Assembly: GCF_026283965.1 (NCBI RefSeq)
Contig: NZ_JAPDPD010000014.1
Span: forward strand, 91,438-155,437
Source: Dyella subtropica
GTDB taxonomy: Bacteria > Pseudomonadota > Gammaproteobacteria > Xanthomonadales > Rhodanobacteraceae
Length of the DNA stretch: 64,000 bases
Direction of reading: 5' to 3'
The notes beneath the pieces are model-generated. The model saw only the letters and a program-made list of their open reading frames with translations. It had not been told where the DNA came from and did not search any database. This document shows, one piece after another, positions 48,437-58,956 of this stretch. The position numbers were made by a program, and so were the translations under genes. Position 1 is the first letter of the stretch, and each line of letters begins with the position of its first letter.

Positions 48437-49311
48437 AGATAGCTATTCTTTCGCGCAACACCCGCCTGTACTCCACTCAGCGCCTGGTCGAGGTGGCGCG
48501 CGAGCGCGGCCACGTGGTGCGCGTGCTCGATCCGTTGCGTTGCTATGTGCGCATCGCGCCGGGCGATGTGGCGATTCGCTACAAGGGCAAGCCCCTGCGC
48601 GACATCGACGCGGTCATCCCACGCATCGGCACCAACAGCACCTTCTATGGCACCGCCGTGCTGCGCCAATTGGAAATGATGGGCGTGTACACCCCCAATC
48701 CTTCCGACGCGGTGCTGCGCGCGCGCGACAAACTGCGCGCGCTGCAGATCCTCTCCGCTCAAGGTCTGGACATGCCGGTCACCGTGTTCGGCGATAACCC
48801 GGACGACACCTCCGACGTGCTGGCGATGCTGGGCGACCCGCCGCATGTGATCAAACTCAATGAAGGCAGCCAGGGCACGGGCGTAGTGCTGGCGGAGAAG
48901 CGCAGCGCCTCGCAGAGCGTGATCGAAGCGTTCCGCGGTCTGTACGCGAACTTCATCGTGCAGGAGTTCATCGGTGAGGCGAACGGCAGCGACCTGCGCT
49001 GCTTCGTGGTCGGCAACAAGGTAGTGGCCGCCATGCAGCGCGACGCCAGTCCGGGCGAGTTTCGCGCCAACCTGCATCGAGGGGCCACGGCGGTGGCTGC
49101 CACGCTCAGTACAGAGGAGAGGCAGATCTCCGTGCGCGCCGCCAAGGCGCTGGGGCTTGGCATCGCCGGTGTCGACCTGTTGCGCTCGAAGCGCGGGCCG
49201 CTGATCCTGGAAGTGAATGCCTCCCCGGGCCTGGAGGGCATCGAGGCGGCCACCGGTGTGGATGTGTCCGCCCACATCATTCGCCACTTGGAACAGAACG
49301 CGAAGAAGTGA
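48433..49311 (+). CDS. rimK: RimK family alpha-L-glutamate ligase
   Basis: A 292-residue ATP-grasp ligase that adds glutamate residues, classically to the C-terminus of ribosomal protein S6. It begins [20 protein letters not shown]. Other ATP-grasp blocks are [37 protein letters not shown] (glycine-rich ATP loop), [20 protein letters not shown] and [15 protein letters not shown] (metal-binding Glu/Asn). The start overlaps the upstream zinc protease stop by four bases, matching the known functional pairing. Length is close to the E. coli 300. Confidence 0.95.
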   Translation: MKIAILSRNTRLYSTQRLVEVARERGHVVRVLDPLRCYVRIAPGDVAIRYKGKPLRDIDAVIPRIGTNSTFYGTAVLRQLEMMGVYTPNPSDAVLRARDKLRALQILSAQGLDMPVTVFGDNPDDTSDVLAMLGDPPHVIKLNEGSQGTGVVLAEKRSASQSVIEAFRGLYANFIVQEFIGEANGSDLRCFVVGNKVVAAMQRDASPGEFRANLHRGATAVAATLSTEERQISVRAAKALGLGIAGVDLLRSKRGPLILEVNASPGLEGIEAATGVDVSAHIIRHLEQNAKK

Positions 49312-49672
49312 CACGACAGGAGGCAGGTGTCGATCGATCGTGCTTTCGGCCGGCTCTGCTGAACGGTTAACAGCGAAGTGAGTACGGGTTAACCCCACCG
49401 TAACTCGAATCACCCTATAAAGTCCCCACTGCAATTTGCTCGGCACTTCAACCGCTAAGGTCTAGTGACAGCAGATTACGGTATCGGGGCAGTAGCTTGG
49501 GCCCGGGTGAGGCGGCTTCGTCGCGCACCCGGGCCTTTTTCTTTGCCCCATGCGTTGCCTGTCGCCCGGCAGGTATTCAACTACCGCCCGCCAGGCGCCA
49601 CCTTCCGCGATGCAAGCTTGTTAAGCTTGTCGCCATGGCCGGCCGGGTGCCGGCGGCGACACGGAGTGGCAT
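49312..49672 (+). other. Intergenic region with paired GTTAAC motifs and an internal terminator
   Basis: This 361-base space between rimK and the response regulator contains GTTAAC at 49366-49371 and again within the palindrome GGTTAACC at 49387-49394, 22 bases apart. A TATAAA (49416-49421) lacks a well-placed -35. A strong terminator follows at 49500-49540. Bases 49541-49672 carry nothing recognised apart from the likely RBS GGAG near 49662. A short transcript ending at the terminator is possible. Confidence 0.4.
49500..49540 (+). terminator. Strong Rho-independent terminator upstream of the response regulator
   Basis: GGCCCGGGTG-type arms (GCCCGGGTG 49501-49509 / CACCCGGGC 49526-49534) enclose a GC-rich loop that can itself fold. 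Five T residues follow (49536-49540). It lies 189 bases after rimK and 133 bases before the response regulator. Confidence 0.9.
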
Positions 49673-50342
<670 letters not shown>

Positions 50343-50359
<17 letters not shown>

Positions 50360-51629
50360 GCTCAGGTTTCGCCTGATCGTTTCGTTCGCGCTGTTCGGTT
50401 TCGGACTTAGTGCGCTGTTTGCATTCTCTGCGTTGAATATCCGCACGAGAGTGGAAGACCAGCTGGTGAATGCCAGTCTGCTCGACGACGCCAAATGGGC
50501 CGCTCAACAGGCTTACGAGCATCCTGACCAGCCTGGTACGGGATCGCGCCTATTGACCGGCATGATCAAGAGCGAGCGCACGCTCTACAAGGCACCACTG
50601 GCGTGGCAGAACCTGCCCACGGGCGTGCATGACATCAATGAGCCCGGCGACGATAGGCAAATCCATCACTACAAGCTTGCCGTCTATCGCGAGAACGGCA
50701 TCATCAGCTTTATCCGCTATGACGTGTCGCGCGAGGAGCTTGGCAAGCGTCAGCTGCTGACCGCTGTCATTGGCGCAGTATTCCTGTTCGGGCTGATTTC
50801 ACTGGCGCTTGGCCTGTGGCTGTCACGCAAGGTGCTCAAGCCGGTCAGCGAGCTGGCCGCACGCATCCGCCACTTCCGCAAGAACGGCAAGGTCGAGCCG
50901 CTCGCCCCACATTTCGCCGACGACGAAGTCGGCGAGCTCGCGCTGGCGCTGGACGAGTATTCGAACCGCTTGACCGCTATGGTGGAACGCGACCGCGAGT
51001 TCAACTCCGACGTGAGCCATGAACTGCGCACACCACTGGCGGTGATCGCCAGCACCACCGAGTTGCTGCAGGGCTCCCCGGATCTCACCGATAAGTTGCG
51101 CGAGCGCCTCAAGCGCATCGAGCGAGCATCGCGTCAGGCCACGGAACTGATCGAAGCGTTGTTGCTGTTGTCTCGTGCCGAACGTCGCGGCCCCACCCGT
51201 GGCGAAACCACCGATGTGGCCAAGGTGGCTTCCGACGTGATCGAAAGCCAGCGTCCGCAGATGCGCGACAAGCCGCTCGGTGTCGAGTTGGTGGTGAACG
51301 CATCGTTGAACATCAACGCCCCGGCCTCGGTATTGTCGGTGGCGCTGACCAATCTGATCGGCAATGCCATCAAGTACACGCTCGAAGGCATGGTGACGGT
51401 GAAGGTGGAAAAAGATCGCATCGACATCGTCGATACCGGTCCGGGCATCAAGCCGGAAGATGCGGAGCGACTGTTCCAGCGTGGCGTGCGCGGCGAAGGT
51501 GCGGGTGGCAGTGGCGCGGGGCTGGGGCTGGCCATTGTGCGGCGCCTGTGCGAACTCTACGGCTGGGACGTGTCTATGCGTCCGCGCGCCGACACTAACG
51601 GCGCCATCGCCAGCATTGTATTTCAATAA
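50343..51629 (+). CDS. Sensor histidine kinase
   Basis: A 428-residue inner-membrane kinase. TM1 (LIVSFALFGFGLSALFAFSA, about residues 11-30) and TM2 (about 139-160) bracket a periplasmic sensor of about 105 residues with no recognised ligand fold. A HAMP segment follows, then the H-box VSHELRTPLAV with phosphorylated His226. The ATPase domain has an N-box (LTNLIGNAIKYTLE), G1 DTGPGIKPED and G2 GAGLGLAIV. It partners the overlapping response regulator. The start at 50343 (MRSRRKLRFRLIVSF) puts basic residues before TM1. Confidence 0.94.
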
Positions 51630-51649
51630 TATTTCGCTCGCTGCGATGT

Positions 51650-52239
51650 GCGGGCGCATGCGCTTTTAAATACATTAATCGTTTGACAAGCATTTCATGT
51701 TTGATCTGTTAACGCGTCCATATAATGTGTTCCTTGACGCGGATTTCATGTATTTGAAAATGGCGTGTATTGATTCGATTCGTCGCTTGAGAATATTTCG
51801 CCATTAATTTCGCATTTCGGGAAACAAATGCTGTTGCGTTGCACAAAACGTGACGTAATGCACACTTCCCCCCGTGGACAAATTCCAGGCCCGGCATAGA
51901 CACTCGCTGCCGAGAGCGGTCAGGGGCCTTTGTTCCAGCGTATCTCCATCTACGCAAGGCGGAATCCCCATTCCGTTGTCGAGTGGTTATCCAGTGAGCA
52001 GTCATACCTGATGTCGGCGCCTGAAAGGCGGCGATGCGGATGGCTGTGTGTATAAAAAATAATGTCACGCGGGATTTTGAAACTTGGTCGATATCGGCCA
52101 GGGCGGCTGTGTTCGGCCGCGATTATGGGTGGGCTTCCCGGTCGGGGCTAATCCAAGGTCCGGGTAAATACAGTCGGCAATGGCGTTTTTCGCGGTGCAG
52201 TGGAAGCGTGCGGCGATAGCGGCGACAGGAGGTAATGCG
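51650..52239 (+). promoter_or_regulatory. AT-rich control region upstream of the NRPS operon
   Basis: No gene is supported here. Counting 51661-51840 gives 67 G/C in 180 bases (37%), far below the surrounding coding DNA. Visible elements are TTGACA (51683), TTGATC (51701), GTTAAC (51708-51713), TATAAT (51721-51726), TTGACG (51734) and a second AT-rich box TATAAAAAATAATG (51 bases from 52051). The TATAAT has no ideally spaced -35. ATTTCATGT occurs at about 51692 and about 51743. GC rises again toward the NRPS start, where AGGAGGT lies six bases from ATG 52240. Confidence 0.6.
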
Positions 52240-55200
52240 ATGAATGACAAGCGCGACGATACCCTGCCTTTGACGACCGCTCAGCGCGGCCTGTGGGTGA
52301 ATCACAAAATAGACGCTGGCGGCGCGATCATGAATATCGCCGAGGCCGTGGAAATCTGCGGGCCGATCGAACCGGAGCTGTTCCGCCACGCGCTACACCG
52401 CCTCGTCGACGAGGCCGAGATGGCGCGCATCCATATCGTTGAGCACGACGGCAAGCCGAGGCAGGTGATCCGTCCTGTCTATCCAGGCAACTTCCCGTTC
52501 TTCGACATGAGCGCGGAGGCAGACCCGCGCGCCGCTGCCGAAGCGTGGATGCAGGACGAGTTCTCGCGGAACCCGGACCTGGAGCAGGACCCGTTATGGG
52601 CCAGTGCTTTGTTCAAACTGGCCGACGAGCGCTACGTCTGGTATCAGCGCGCGCATCACATCGTGCTCGACGGCTACGGTGGGGGACTGTTGGCGCGGCG
52701 TTTGGCGGAGCTGTACACGGCCTTGGCGGAAGGGCGCGAACCCGCGCCGTGTGAATTCAGCCCTGCAGCAACGGCAGTCGAAATGGAAACCGCGTACCGC
52801 CACTCGGACCGCTTCCGCCGCGACCGCGAGTACTGGATGCAGCAGCTGGCCGGGCTGCCCGAGGCGGTCACCCTGTCGCGCCACCACCACCACCATCGTC
52901 CTGGCCTGGGCGACCGCCTGTGCCGCAGCACGGGCTACCTGTCGCCGGAAACCGCGCGGCGGCTCAGCGAGCTGGGCAAGGTGACGGGCGCGAGCCTGCC
53001 GCAGGTCCTGATCGGCCTGGTAGCGGCGTACTACCACCGCGTCACCGGCGCCGACGACCTGGTCTTCGGTATGCCGGTGTCGGCGCGGCTCAACGCCGCG
53101 GCGCGTCAGGCACCGGGAATGTTCGCCAACGTGGTGGCGATCCGCCTGCATTTCGCGCCGGACATCACAGCCGCCCAGCTGTTCGAGCAAGTGTCGCGCG
53201 TGGTGCGGCAGGCACTGCGTCACCAGCAGTACCGCTACGAAGACGTGCGCCGCGATCTTGCACAAGTCGGCCAGGGGCGCAGCGTGGCCTGGCTAGGGAT
53301 CAATATCGAACCTTTCGACTACCAGCTCGATTTCGCCGGCGCCGGCACGGTGTCGCACAACCTGTCGAACAGTTCGGCGGAAGACTTGATGGTGTTCGTC
53401 TATGACCGCGGCACGGATTCCGGCCTGCGGTTCGACTTGGACGCCAATCCGCTGCTGTACGGCATGGAAGAGCTGGATGAGCATCTGCGCCGCCTATGCC
53501 GCTTGATCGAGAGCGTGCTGGCTGATCCGTCCGTGCCTTTGCAGCAGGTTGATCTGCTTGGCGAGGAAGAACGGCATCGCCTGTTGGTGGCGTGGAATGA
53601 CACAGCCGGGCCGGTCGAACCGGTCGGCTTGCCTGCGCGGGTCGCGCGGCAGGCCGCGCTGACACCCGACGCACCCGCGGTAGTCTTCGGCGACATCGTG
53701 TTGAGCTATCGCGAACTGCACCAGCGCAGCCTGCGCCAGGCGCGGCAACTGATCGCCGACGGCATCGAGCCCGGCGATATCGTCGCGGTAGCGCTGCCGC
53801 GCAGCGAACAGTTGTTGATCGTGCTGCTGGCCATCATGCATGCCGGCGCGGCCTATCTGCCGATCGACCCGGACGGCCCGGCCGAGCGCATCGCCATGGT
53901 GCTGGATGATGCCGCGCCGATCACCCTGATAGCTACCAGCGAGATCCACGACCGCCTGGCCATAGGGGGCGTAGCGCGGCTGTTGCCGGAGCAGTTCGAC
54001 GACTCCACGTTGGATCAGTGGCTAGAGCCAGACTTCAGTCGGCCCGACGGTGTTGCTTATGTGCTCTATACCTCCGGTTCGACCGGCCGCCCAAAGGGCG
54101 TGGAGGTGACGCACGGTAATCTCGCCAACTTTCTGCAGGGCATGACGCTGCAGCTCAAACCCATGGCTGGCGACCGCTTCCTCGCCGTCACCACGGTGAT
54201 CTTCGACATCGCGGGACTCGAGCTGTACCTGCCGCTGACGGTAGGCGCCTGTGTCGTGATGGCTGGCAATGGCGCCGCACAGCAGCCGCTGGAACTGGCG
54301 CGCCTGATCCGGCGCAGCGGTGTCACGCATGTGCAGGCTACGCCTTCGCTCTGGCGCATCTTGCTGGCCAGTCCGGAAACCCACCTGGCACAGGTGCATG
54401 TGCTGGTCGGCGGCGAGGCCCTCAGTGCGGAACTCGCCGCACGGCTCAAGGCCGCCGCGGCACGGGTGACCCAGTTCTACGGTCCTACCGAAACGACGGT
54501 GTGGTCCACGGCATGCGAACTCGAGGCGATCGGTTCCGGCACACCGCCGATCGGACGCCCCATTCTCAACACCCGCCTTTACGTCCTGGATGCCGCACGA
54601 AGGCCGGCAGTGACGGGCGCCATCGGCGAGCTCTGCATCGGCGGCGCGGGAGTGGCCAAGGGCTATCTGCACCGTCCGCAGCTGACCGAAGAACGTTTTC
54701 CGCTCGATCCCTTCGCCGACGACGGCAGCCGCATGTATTGCACGGGCGACCTGGTGCGCTGGCGCGACGACGGACTGCTCGAATTCATCGGGCGCGCCGA
54801 CACCCAAGTGAAGATTCGCGGGCACCGCGTCGAATTGGGCGAGATCGAAAGTTTGCTGGCCCAGCACTTTGGGGTCGCCGCCGCGGCGGTGACTGCGCCG
54901 CGCGACGCCCATGGCGCGGTGGCGCTGGCCGCCTATGTCGTGCCGCGCGACGCCTCCGTGCTGGATCTCGACGAGTTGCGTGTGTTTCTGGGGCGCCGGT
55001 TGCCGGAGCACATGCTGCCGGGCAGCTTCACCCTGCTGGACGCCATGCCGCTGACGCCCAGCGGCAAGCTCGACCGTCGCGCGCTGCCGGCGCCGGACCG
55101 TGCCGGCAGCGCGGCCTTCGTCGAGCCGGGTACCCCCGTCGAGCGCAAATTGGCGGGGTTGTGGCAGCGTCTGCTGCGCGTCGAGCGGGTGGGCCTGCAC

Positions 55201-56283
55201 GACCATTTCTTCGAACTCGGCGGAGACTCGCTGACCGCCATCGAGATGGTGGCGAGCTTCCCTGAGGAGTTCGGTATGGAGCTGCCCTTGGGCAGCCTGT
55301 TCGAGGCCTCCACGGTGGCCAGCCTGGCGGTCCTTATTGAGCGGCTCAACGGCGGGCACGACGATCCGCTGGGTGAGGTGCTCGTGTTGCGCGCGCCGCC
55401 CAAGTTACGCGAGGTCGGCAAGGCACAGCCGCGGCCGGTGTTCTGCATCCACCCGATCATAGGGCTCAGCCTGGGCTTCTCCAGCTTGCTGCGCCATCTG
55501 GATCCCGCCGTGCCGGTGTATGGCTTGCAGTCGCGCGGCCTGCGCGGGGACACGCGATTACCGGGCAGCATGGAGGAGGTGGCAGGCGATTACTTGGCGC
55601 AGATCCGGAGCATCCAGCCGGAAGGGCCGTACCGGCTGGTCGGGCGTTCGCTGGGCGGCCTGATCGGCCACGCCATGGCCGAGCAGTTGCTGGCGATGGG
55701 AGAACGGGTAGAGCTGCTGGCCATGATCGACAGCTACCTGTTCACGACCAGCGAGCGCTACCGGCCGCGCGAAGAAGCCAAGGAAGTACGGGCCGCCTTG
55801 AGTTTCCTGGGGCTGCACCATCACGCGCGCGAGAACGCGCCACAGACCCTCAAAGAGCTAGCCGCCCTGCTGCTGCATAGCTACAACGCGCGCTCGATCC
55901 CGCTGGTGCAAGAGATCATCAAGAGCCATCCGCAATTCATCGAGCACTTGTTCGCGGTGATGCGCAACAACCTGGATCTGGCGCGGCAATACGCACCGCA
56001 CAGGGTGGATCTGGATCTGCTCTATTTCCACGCTACCGAGAGCGAAGGTGACCTGGACGGGATCCTCGATCATCGGCCCTCGGCGTGGCGGCCCTTTGTC
56101 GCGCGGCGCATCGAAGTGCATGAGCTGGCCTGCCACCATGAGGCGGTATTGGATCCCGCGCCGGCAGCGCAGATCGGCACGGTCTTGCGGCATCGCCTGT
56201 CCGATATCCTGGAGGAACGCGTGCCAGCCGCACTGCCGGTGCTGCCGGCGGCGCAGCAGGATCTCGCTGCGGTGTATGCCTGA
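52240..56283 (+). CDS. Single-module NRPS, C-A-T-TE (EntF-like), predicted glycine-activating
   Basis: A 1347-residue peptide synthetase. The condensation domain (about residues 8-440) has HHIVLDG at 139-145 and resembles EntF around YVWYQRAHH. The adenylation domain (about 465-960) has YVLYTSGSTGRPKG, FYGPTETTVW, YCTGDLVRW, RADTQVKIRGHRVELGEIE and PSGKLDRRALP. The specificity code, by alignment to GrsA/EntF, reads DILQLGFVWK, 8/10 identical to the glycine code DILQLGLIWK. The carrier protein has Ser997 in FFELGGDSL. The thioesterase has Ser1137 (GRSLGG), Asp1164 and His1299/1300. It should join an acyl group to glycine and release or cyclise the product. The start has a perfect AGGAGG. No phosphopantetheinyl transferase or EntB/E partner is in the window. 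Confidence 0.93.
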   Translation: MNDKRDDTLPLTTAQRGLWVNHKIDAGGAIMNIAEAVEICGPIEPELFRHALHRLVDEAEMARIHIVEHDGKPRQVIRPVYPGNFPFFDMSAEADPRAAAEAWMQDEFSRNPDLEQDPLWASALFKLADERYVWYQRAHHIVLDGYGGGLLARRLAELYTALAEGREPAPCEFSPAATAVEMETAYRHSDRFRRDREYWMQQLAGLPEAVTLSRHHHHHRPGLGDRLCRSTGYLSPETARRLSELGKVTGASLPQVLIGLVAAYYHRVTGADDLVFGMPVSARLNAAARQAPGMFANVVAIRLHFAPDITAAQLFEQVSRVVRQALRHQQYRYEDVRRDLAQVGQGRSVAWLGINIEPFDYQLDFAGAGTVSHNLSNSSAEDLMVFVYDRGTDSGLRFDLDANPLLYGMEELDEHLRRLCRLIESVLADPSVPLQQVDLLGEEERHRLLVAWNDTAGPVEPVGLPARVARQAALTPDAPAVVFGDIVLSYRELHQRSLRQARQLIADGIEPGDIVAVALPRSEQLLIVLLAIMHAGAAYLPIDPDGPAERIAMVLDDAAPITLIATSEIHDRLAIGGVARLLPEQFDDSTLDQWLEPDFSRPDGVAYVLYTSGSTGRPKGVEVTHGNLANFLQGMTLQLKPMAGDRFLAVTTVIFDIAGLELYLPLTVGACVVMAGNGAAQQPLELARLIRRSGVTHVQATPSLWRILLASPETHLAQVHVLVGGEALSAELAARLKAAAARVTQFYGPTETTVWSTACELEAIGSGTPPIGRPILNTRLYVLDAARRPAVTGAIGELCIGGAGVAKGYLHRPQLTEERFPLDPFADDGSRMYCTGDLVRWRDDGLLEFIGRADTQVKIRGHRVELGEIESLLAQHFGVAAAAVTAPRDAHGAVALAAYVVPRDASVLDLDELRVFLGRRLPEHMLPGSFTLLDAMPLTPSGKLDRRALPAPDRAGSAAFVEPGTPVERKLAGLWQRLLRVERVGLHDHFFELGGDSLTAIEMVASFPEEFGMELPLGSLFEASTVASLAVLIERLNGGHDDPLGEVLVLRAPPKLREVGKAQPRPVFCIHPIIGLSLGFSSLLRHLDPAVPVYGLQSRGLRGDTRLPGSMEEVAGDYLAQIRSIQPEGPYRLVGRSLGGLIGHAMAEQLLAMGERVELLAMIDSYLFTTSERYRPREEAKEVRAALSFLGLHHHARENAPQTLKELAALLLHSYNARSIPLVQEIIKSHPQFIEHLFAVMRNNLDLARQYAPHRVDLDLLYFHATESEGDLDGILDHRPSAWRPFVARRIEVHELACHHEAVLDPAPAAQIGTVLRHRLSDILEERVPAALPVLPAAQQDLAAVYA

Positions 56284-56296
56284 GTGGGCCGCGGGC

Positions 56297-57616
56297 ATGC
56301 ATAAACCCATCGTGATCTTCACTATCGGTACCCAGGGCGACGTGCGGCCTTGCGTGGCGCTGGGGCAGGGGCTGCGTCGCGCGGGCTATCCGGTGCGCAT
56401 CGCGACCAGCGGCAACTTTGCCGGGCTGGTGCGCGAGGCGGGCCTGGAGTTCTTCCCGTTGACCGCCGATTTCCAGGCCATGCTGGAGGCCGATCGCAGC
56501 ATCGCCGATCAGGGCCTGGACCTGCGTGCGATGGCGCGCATCTTCCGCGAGCGCTACGCGCAATGGGCCGTGCACTGGGTCGACGAAGGGCTGGCGGCGA
56601 GCGAGAACGCCGGCCTGCTGATCGGGGTCAGCAACAGCACCCTGCTGGCCAAGGCGCTGTCCGAACGGCGCGGGGTGCCGTTCGCGATCGCGCGGCTGCA
56701 GCCGTTGACGCCTTCGCGCCTGCTGCCGCCCATGGTGCTGAGCGGTTCGCGCGAACGCCTGCCCGGCGCGCTCAGTCTTGCAGCACACCATCTGCTGTAT
56801 CTGCTGGTGTGGCATGTGATGCGTCCGGCGATCAACGACATCGTGCGACCGCAGCTGGGTCTGCCTCGCTATCCCTGGCACGGTCCTTATCTTGGGCGCG
56901 GGGCGCTGGACGCCAAGGTGATCAACGGCTTCAGCCGGCACGTGCTGGCGCGGCCGGCGGACTGGCCTGACAGCTCCCAGGTCACCGGCTACTGGTTTTT
57001 CGATCCGCCGGCCTGGACCCCGCCGACCGACCTCGGCGACTTCCTCGCCGCGGGACCGAAGCCGGTCTATATCGGTTTCGGCAGCATGGTCAGCAATCAG
57101 GCGGCGGCGTTCACCCGCACCGTGCTGGACGGGGTGCGCAAGAGCGGCCAGCGCGCGGTGCTCGCAGCCGGATGGGGGGGCCTGGACATCCCCGAAGGGA
57201 TGCTGGACGAACAAATCTACGGCCTGCGCCAGGCGCCGCACGACTGGCTGTTTCCGCGTATGGCCGCCGCCGTGCATCACGGCGGTGCGGGCACGACGGC
57301 TGCGGCCGCACGCGCCGGCATTCCCTCGGCCGTCGTGCCCTTCTACGGCGACCAGCCGTTCTGGGCGCGCTGCCTGCAGCGCCGTGGCGTGGCGCCGCCT
57401 GCGCTGGATCGCGAGCGTCTGGACGCGAACGCCGTGGCGACGGCGCTAGCCGCGATGCAGCAGCCGTCCATGATCAAGGAGGCGGAAGCGCTGGGCCGTG
57501 CTGTGCGTGCTGAAGATGGCGTGGGCGAGGCCCTGCGTCAGTTGCGGCGCTGGGGCTTGCTCGGCGAGCCGGCCGCCATCGAAGCATCCCAAGGACAGAA
57601 ATGGAGCGTGGCATGA
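56297..57616 (+). CDS. GT1-family glycosyltransferase (RhlB/sterol glucosyltransferase-like)
   Basis: A 439-residue GT-B glycosyltransferase. The N-terminal acceptor domain begins IVIFTIGTQGDVRPCVALGQ. The C-terminal nucleotide-sugar domain contains PVYIGFGSMVSNQAA and HHGGAGTTAAAARAGIPSAV followed by PFYGDQPFWA, the GT1/GT28 signature seen in RhlB and sterol glucosyltransferases. It probably transfers a hexose or deoxyhexose from a nucleotide sugar to a lipid hydroxyl. ATG 56297 is 14 bases after the NRPS stop; ATG 56276, overlapping that stop, would add seven residues. The 3' end overlaps the next gene. Sugar identity is not readable; rhamnose is suggested by the GT2 partner. Confidence 0.9.
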   Translation: MHKPIVIFTIGTQGDVRPCVALGQGLRRAGYPVRIATSGNFAGLVREAGLEFFPLTADFQAMLEADRSIADQGLDLRAMARIFRERYAQWAVHWVDEGLAASENAGLLIGVSNSTLLAKALSERRGVPFAIARLQPLTPSRLLPPMVLSGSRERLPGALSLAAHHLLYLLVWHVMRPAINDIVRPQLGLPRYPWHGPYLGRGALDAKVINGFSRHVLARPADWPDSSQVTGYWFFDPPAWTPPTDLGDFLAAGPKPVYIGFGSMVSNQAAAFTRTVLDGVRKSGQRAVLAAGWGGLDIPEGMLDEQIYGLRQAPHDWLFPRMAAAVHHGGAGTTAAAARAGIPSAVVPFYGDQPFWARCLQRRGVAPPALDRERLDANAVATALAAMQQPSMIKEAEALGRAVRAEDGVGEALRQLRRWGLLGEPAAIEASQGQKWSVA

Positions 57617-58956
57617 CGGCAAGGCGTCCCTTTGCGTTGTTCGAGCGCGGCATGTATTTGGACGGCCAGCGACCCGTAGCCTTGGTGCTGCCGGCGACCG
57701 TGGTCGGCGCGCTGGACGAGGAACGCCTGCGCCTCGCCCTGGATCGCGTGCAGGCCCGGCATGCCGTGCTGCAATGCTTGGTGGAGCACGCCGCCGACGG
57801 GCATCCCTGGTTCGTGCAGCAGGCAACACCTCCGCCCATGGCCCTGCGTATCGTTGAGCGACAGACCGAAGACGATTGGCAGGAACAGGCACGCCTCGAA
57901 TGCGAGCGCTTGTTCGACGGGCGGCGCCAGCCTCTGGTGCGCCTGGTCTGGCTCCGTGGTGCAGCGCGCAGTGAATTGTTGCTGAGCTGCCATCACTGCA
58001 TTTGCGACGGCCTTTCGGCCGTGGGACTGATGCACGACATCCTCACTGCCTGTGGCCGCCCCGATGCGAAACTCGGGCGCCGTTTCGCGCTGAACAACAG
58101 CGAAGATGTCGTGCCACCCGAGGCGCGGGGCGACCGGTGGCTGCAACGGCGCGCCCGTTGGAAGGCTACATTGTTCAAATGGCTGATCCGCCTGCAGCGG
58201 ATCGGCCCGCCGTTGAGCTACGGTCCGGCGTATACCTTGCGCTGGTCGATCGAGCCTGCGGCGATGCAGGCGCTGGTCCGGCGAAGCAAGCAGGAAGACG
58301 TTGGCGTGTTCGCCATCCTGAGTACGGCCTTCATGCTGGCCTGCTGGTCGGTGCGCGGCGCTCGCGGCGTGGAAAAATTCGTCGCGCCGGTCGATGTGCG
58401 GCGCTACCTGCCGGCGCTGCAAGGTGGCGCCCTGTTCACCATGGCACCGACCGTGCAGCTGTCGTTCGGCGGTCGCAAAACCATCAACGAGATGGCCGAT
58501 TTCTGGGCGCTGGCGCGGGCCTTGAACGACGATATGCGCCGCAAGATCGACCGCCTGGCGTCAACGGTCTATGAGCGCCTGCTCGGCCTCGAAAGGCTGC
58601 ATCCGCTGTTCGATCGCCTGATCGCCTATTCACGGTCGCGGCGCAGCGGCCGCAGCGTCTCACTGTCCTACCTGGGGCGGCTGGACGCCTCGACGCAGGA
58701 CTACGGCAGCCTCCACCTGGAAGCCATTCATGCCCCTTCGGCGCTGCTGGAACCTACGCCTGCCAATCTGATCACCATGGTGGCTTTCGCAGAGCGGCTG
58801 GATATCGCTTTCATCTCGGACGAGAGCTCGCTTCCGTGTGCGCAGGCCGTGCAGATCCGCCTGCTGGCGATGGAGCTGTTGCAGACCGCCACTGCATTGC
58901 CGGCATCGGTCGCGTCCGGCATGAGCGCCGGCCCCTTGCCCGTGGAGAGCCTATGA
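57601..58956 (+). CDS. Stand-alone condensation-domain acyltransferase (first)
   Basis: A 451-residue protein with the fold of NRPS condensation domains and PapA-type acyltransferases. The active site is HHCICDG (residues 131-137), with the catalytic second His in place. The start LALDRVQARHAVLQCL is the typical first helix. There is no carrier or adenylation domain. Such enzymes move acyl groups from a thioester to a hydroxyl or amine, so it probably acylates the product of the neighbouring NRPS or glycosyltransferase. ATG 57601 follows AAGGA; ATG 57613 overlaps the glycosyltransferase stop as ATGA and is equally plausible. The stop overlaps the next gene. Confidence 0.85.
   Translation: MERGMTARRPFALFERGMYLDGQRPVALVLPATVVGALDEERLRLALDRVQARHAVLQCLVEHAADGHPWFVQQATPPPMALRIVERQTEDDWQEQARLECERLFDGRRQPLVRLVWLRGAARSELLLSCHHCICDGLSAVGLMHDILTACGRPDAKLGRRFALNNSEDVVPPEARGDRWLQRRARWKATLFKWLIRLQRIGPPLSYGPAYTLRWSIEPAAMQALVRRSKQEDVGVFAILSTAFMLACWSVRGARGVEKFVAPVDVRRYLPALQGGALFTMAPTVQLSFGGRKTINEMADFWALARALNDDMRRKIDRLASTVYERLLGLERLHPLFDRLIAYSRSRRSGRSVSLSYLGRLDASTQDYGSLHLEAIHAPSALLEPTPANLITMVAFAERLDIAFISDESSLPCAQAVQIRLLAMELLQTATALPASVASGMSAGPLPVESL

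Noticed and set aside
52240..56283. Enterobactin-type siderophore cluster, because the NRPS is EntF-like
   Set aside because: There are no EntA/B/C/E, esterase or siderophore receptor genes, the A-domain code is glycine-like rather than serine-like, and the neighbours are glycosyltransferases and acyltransferases.
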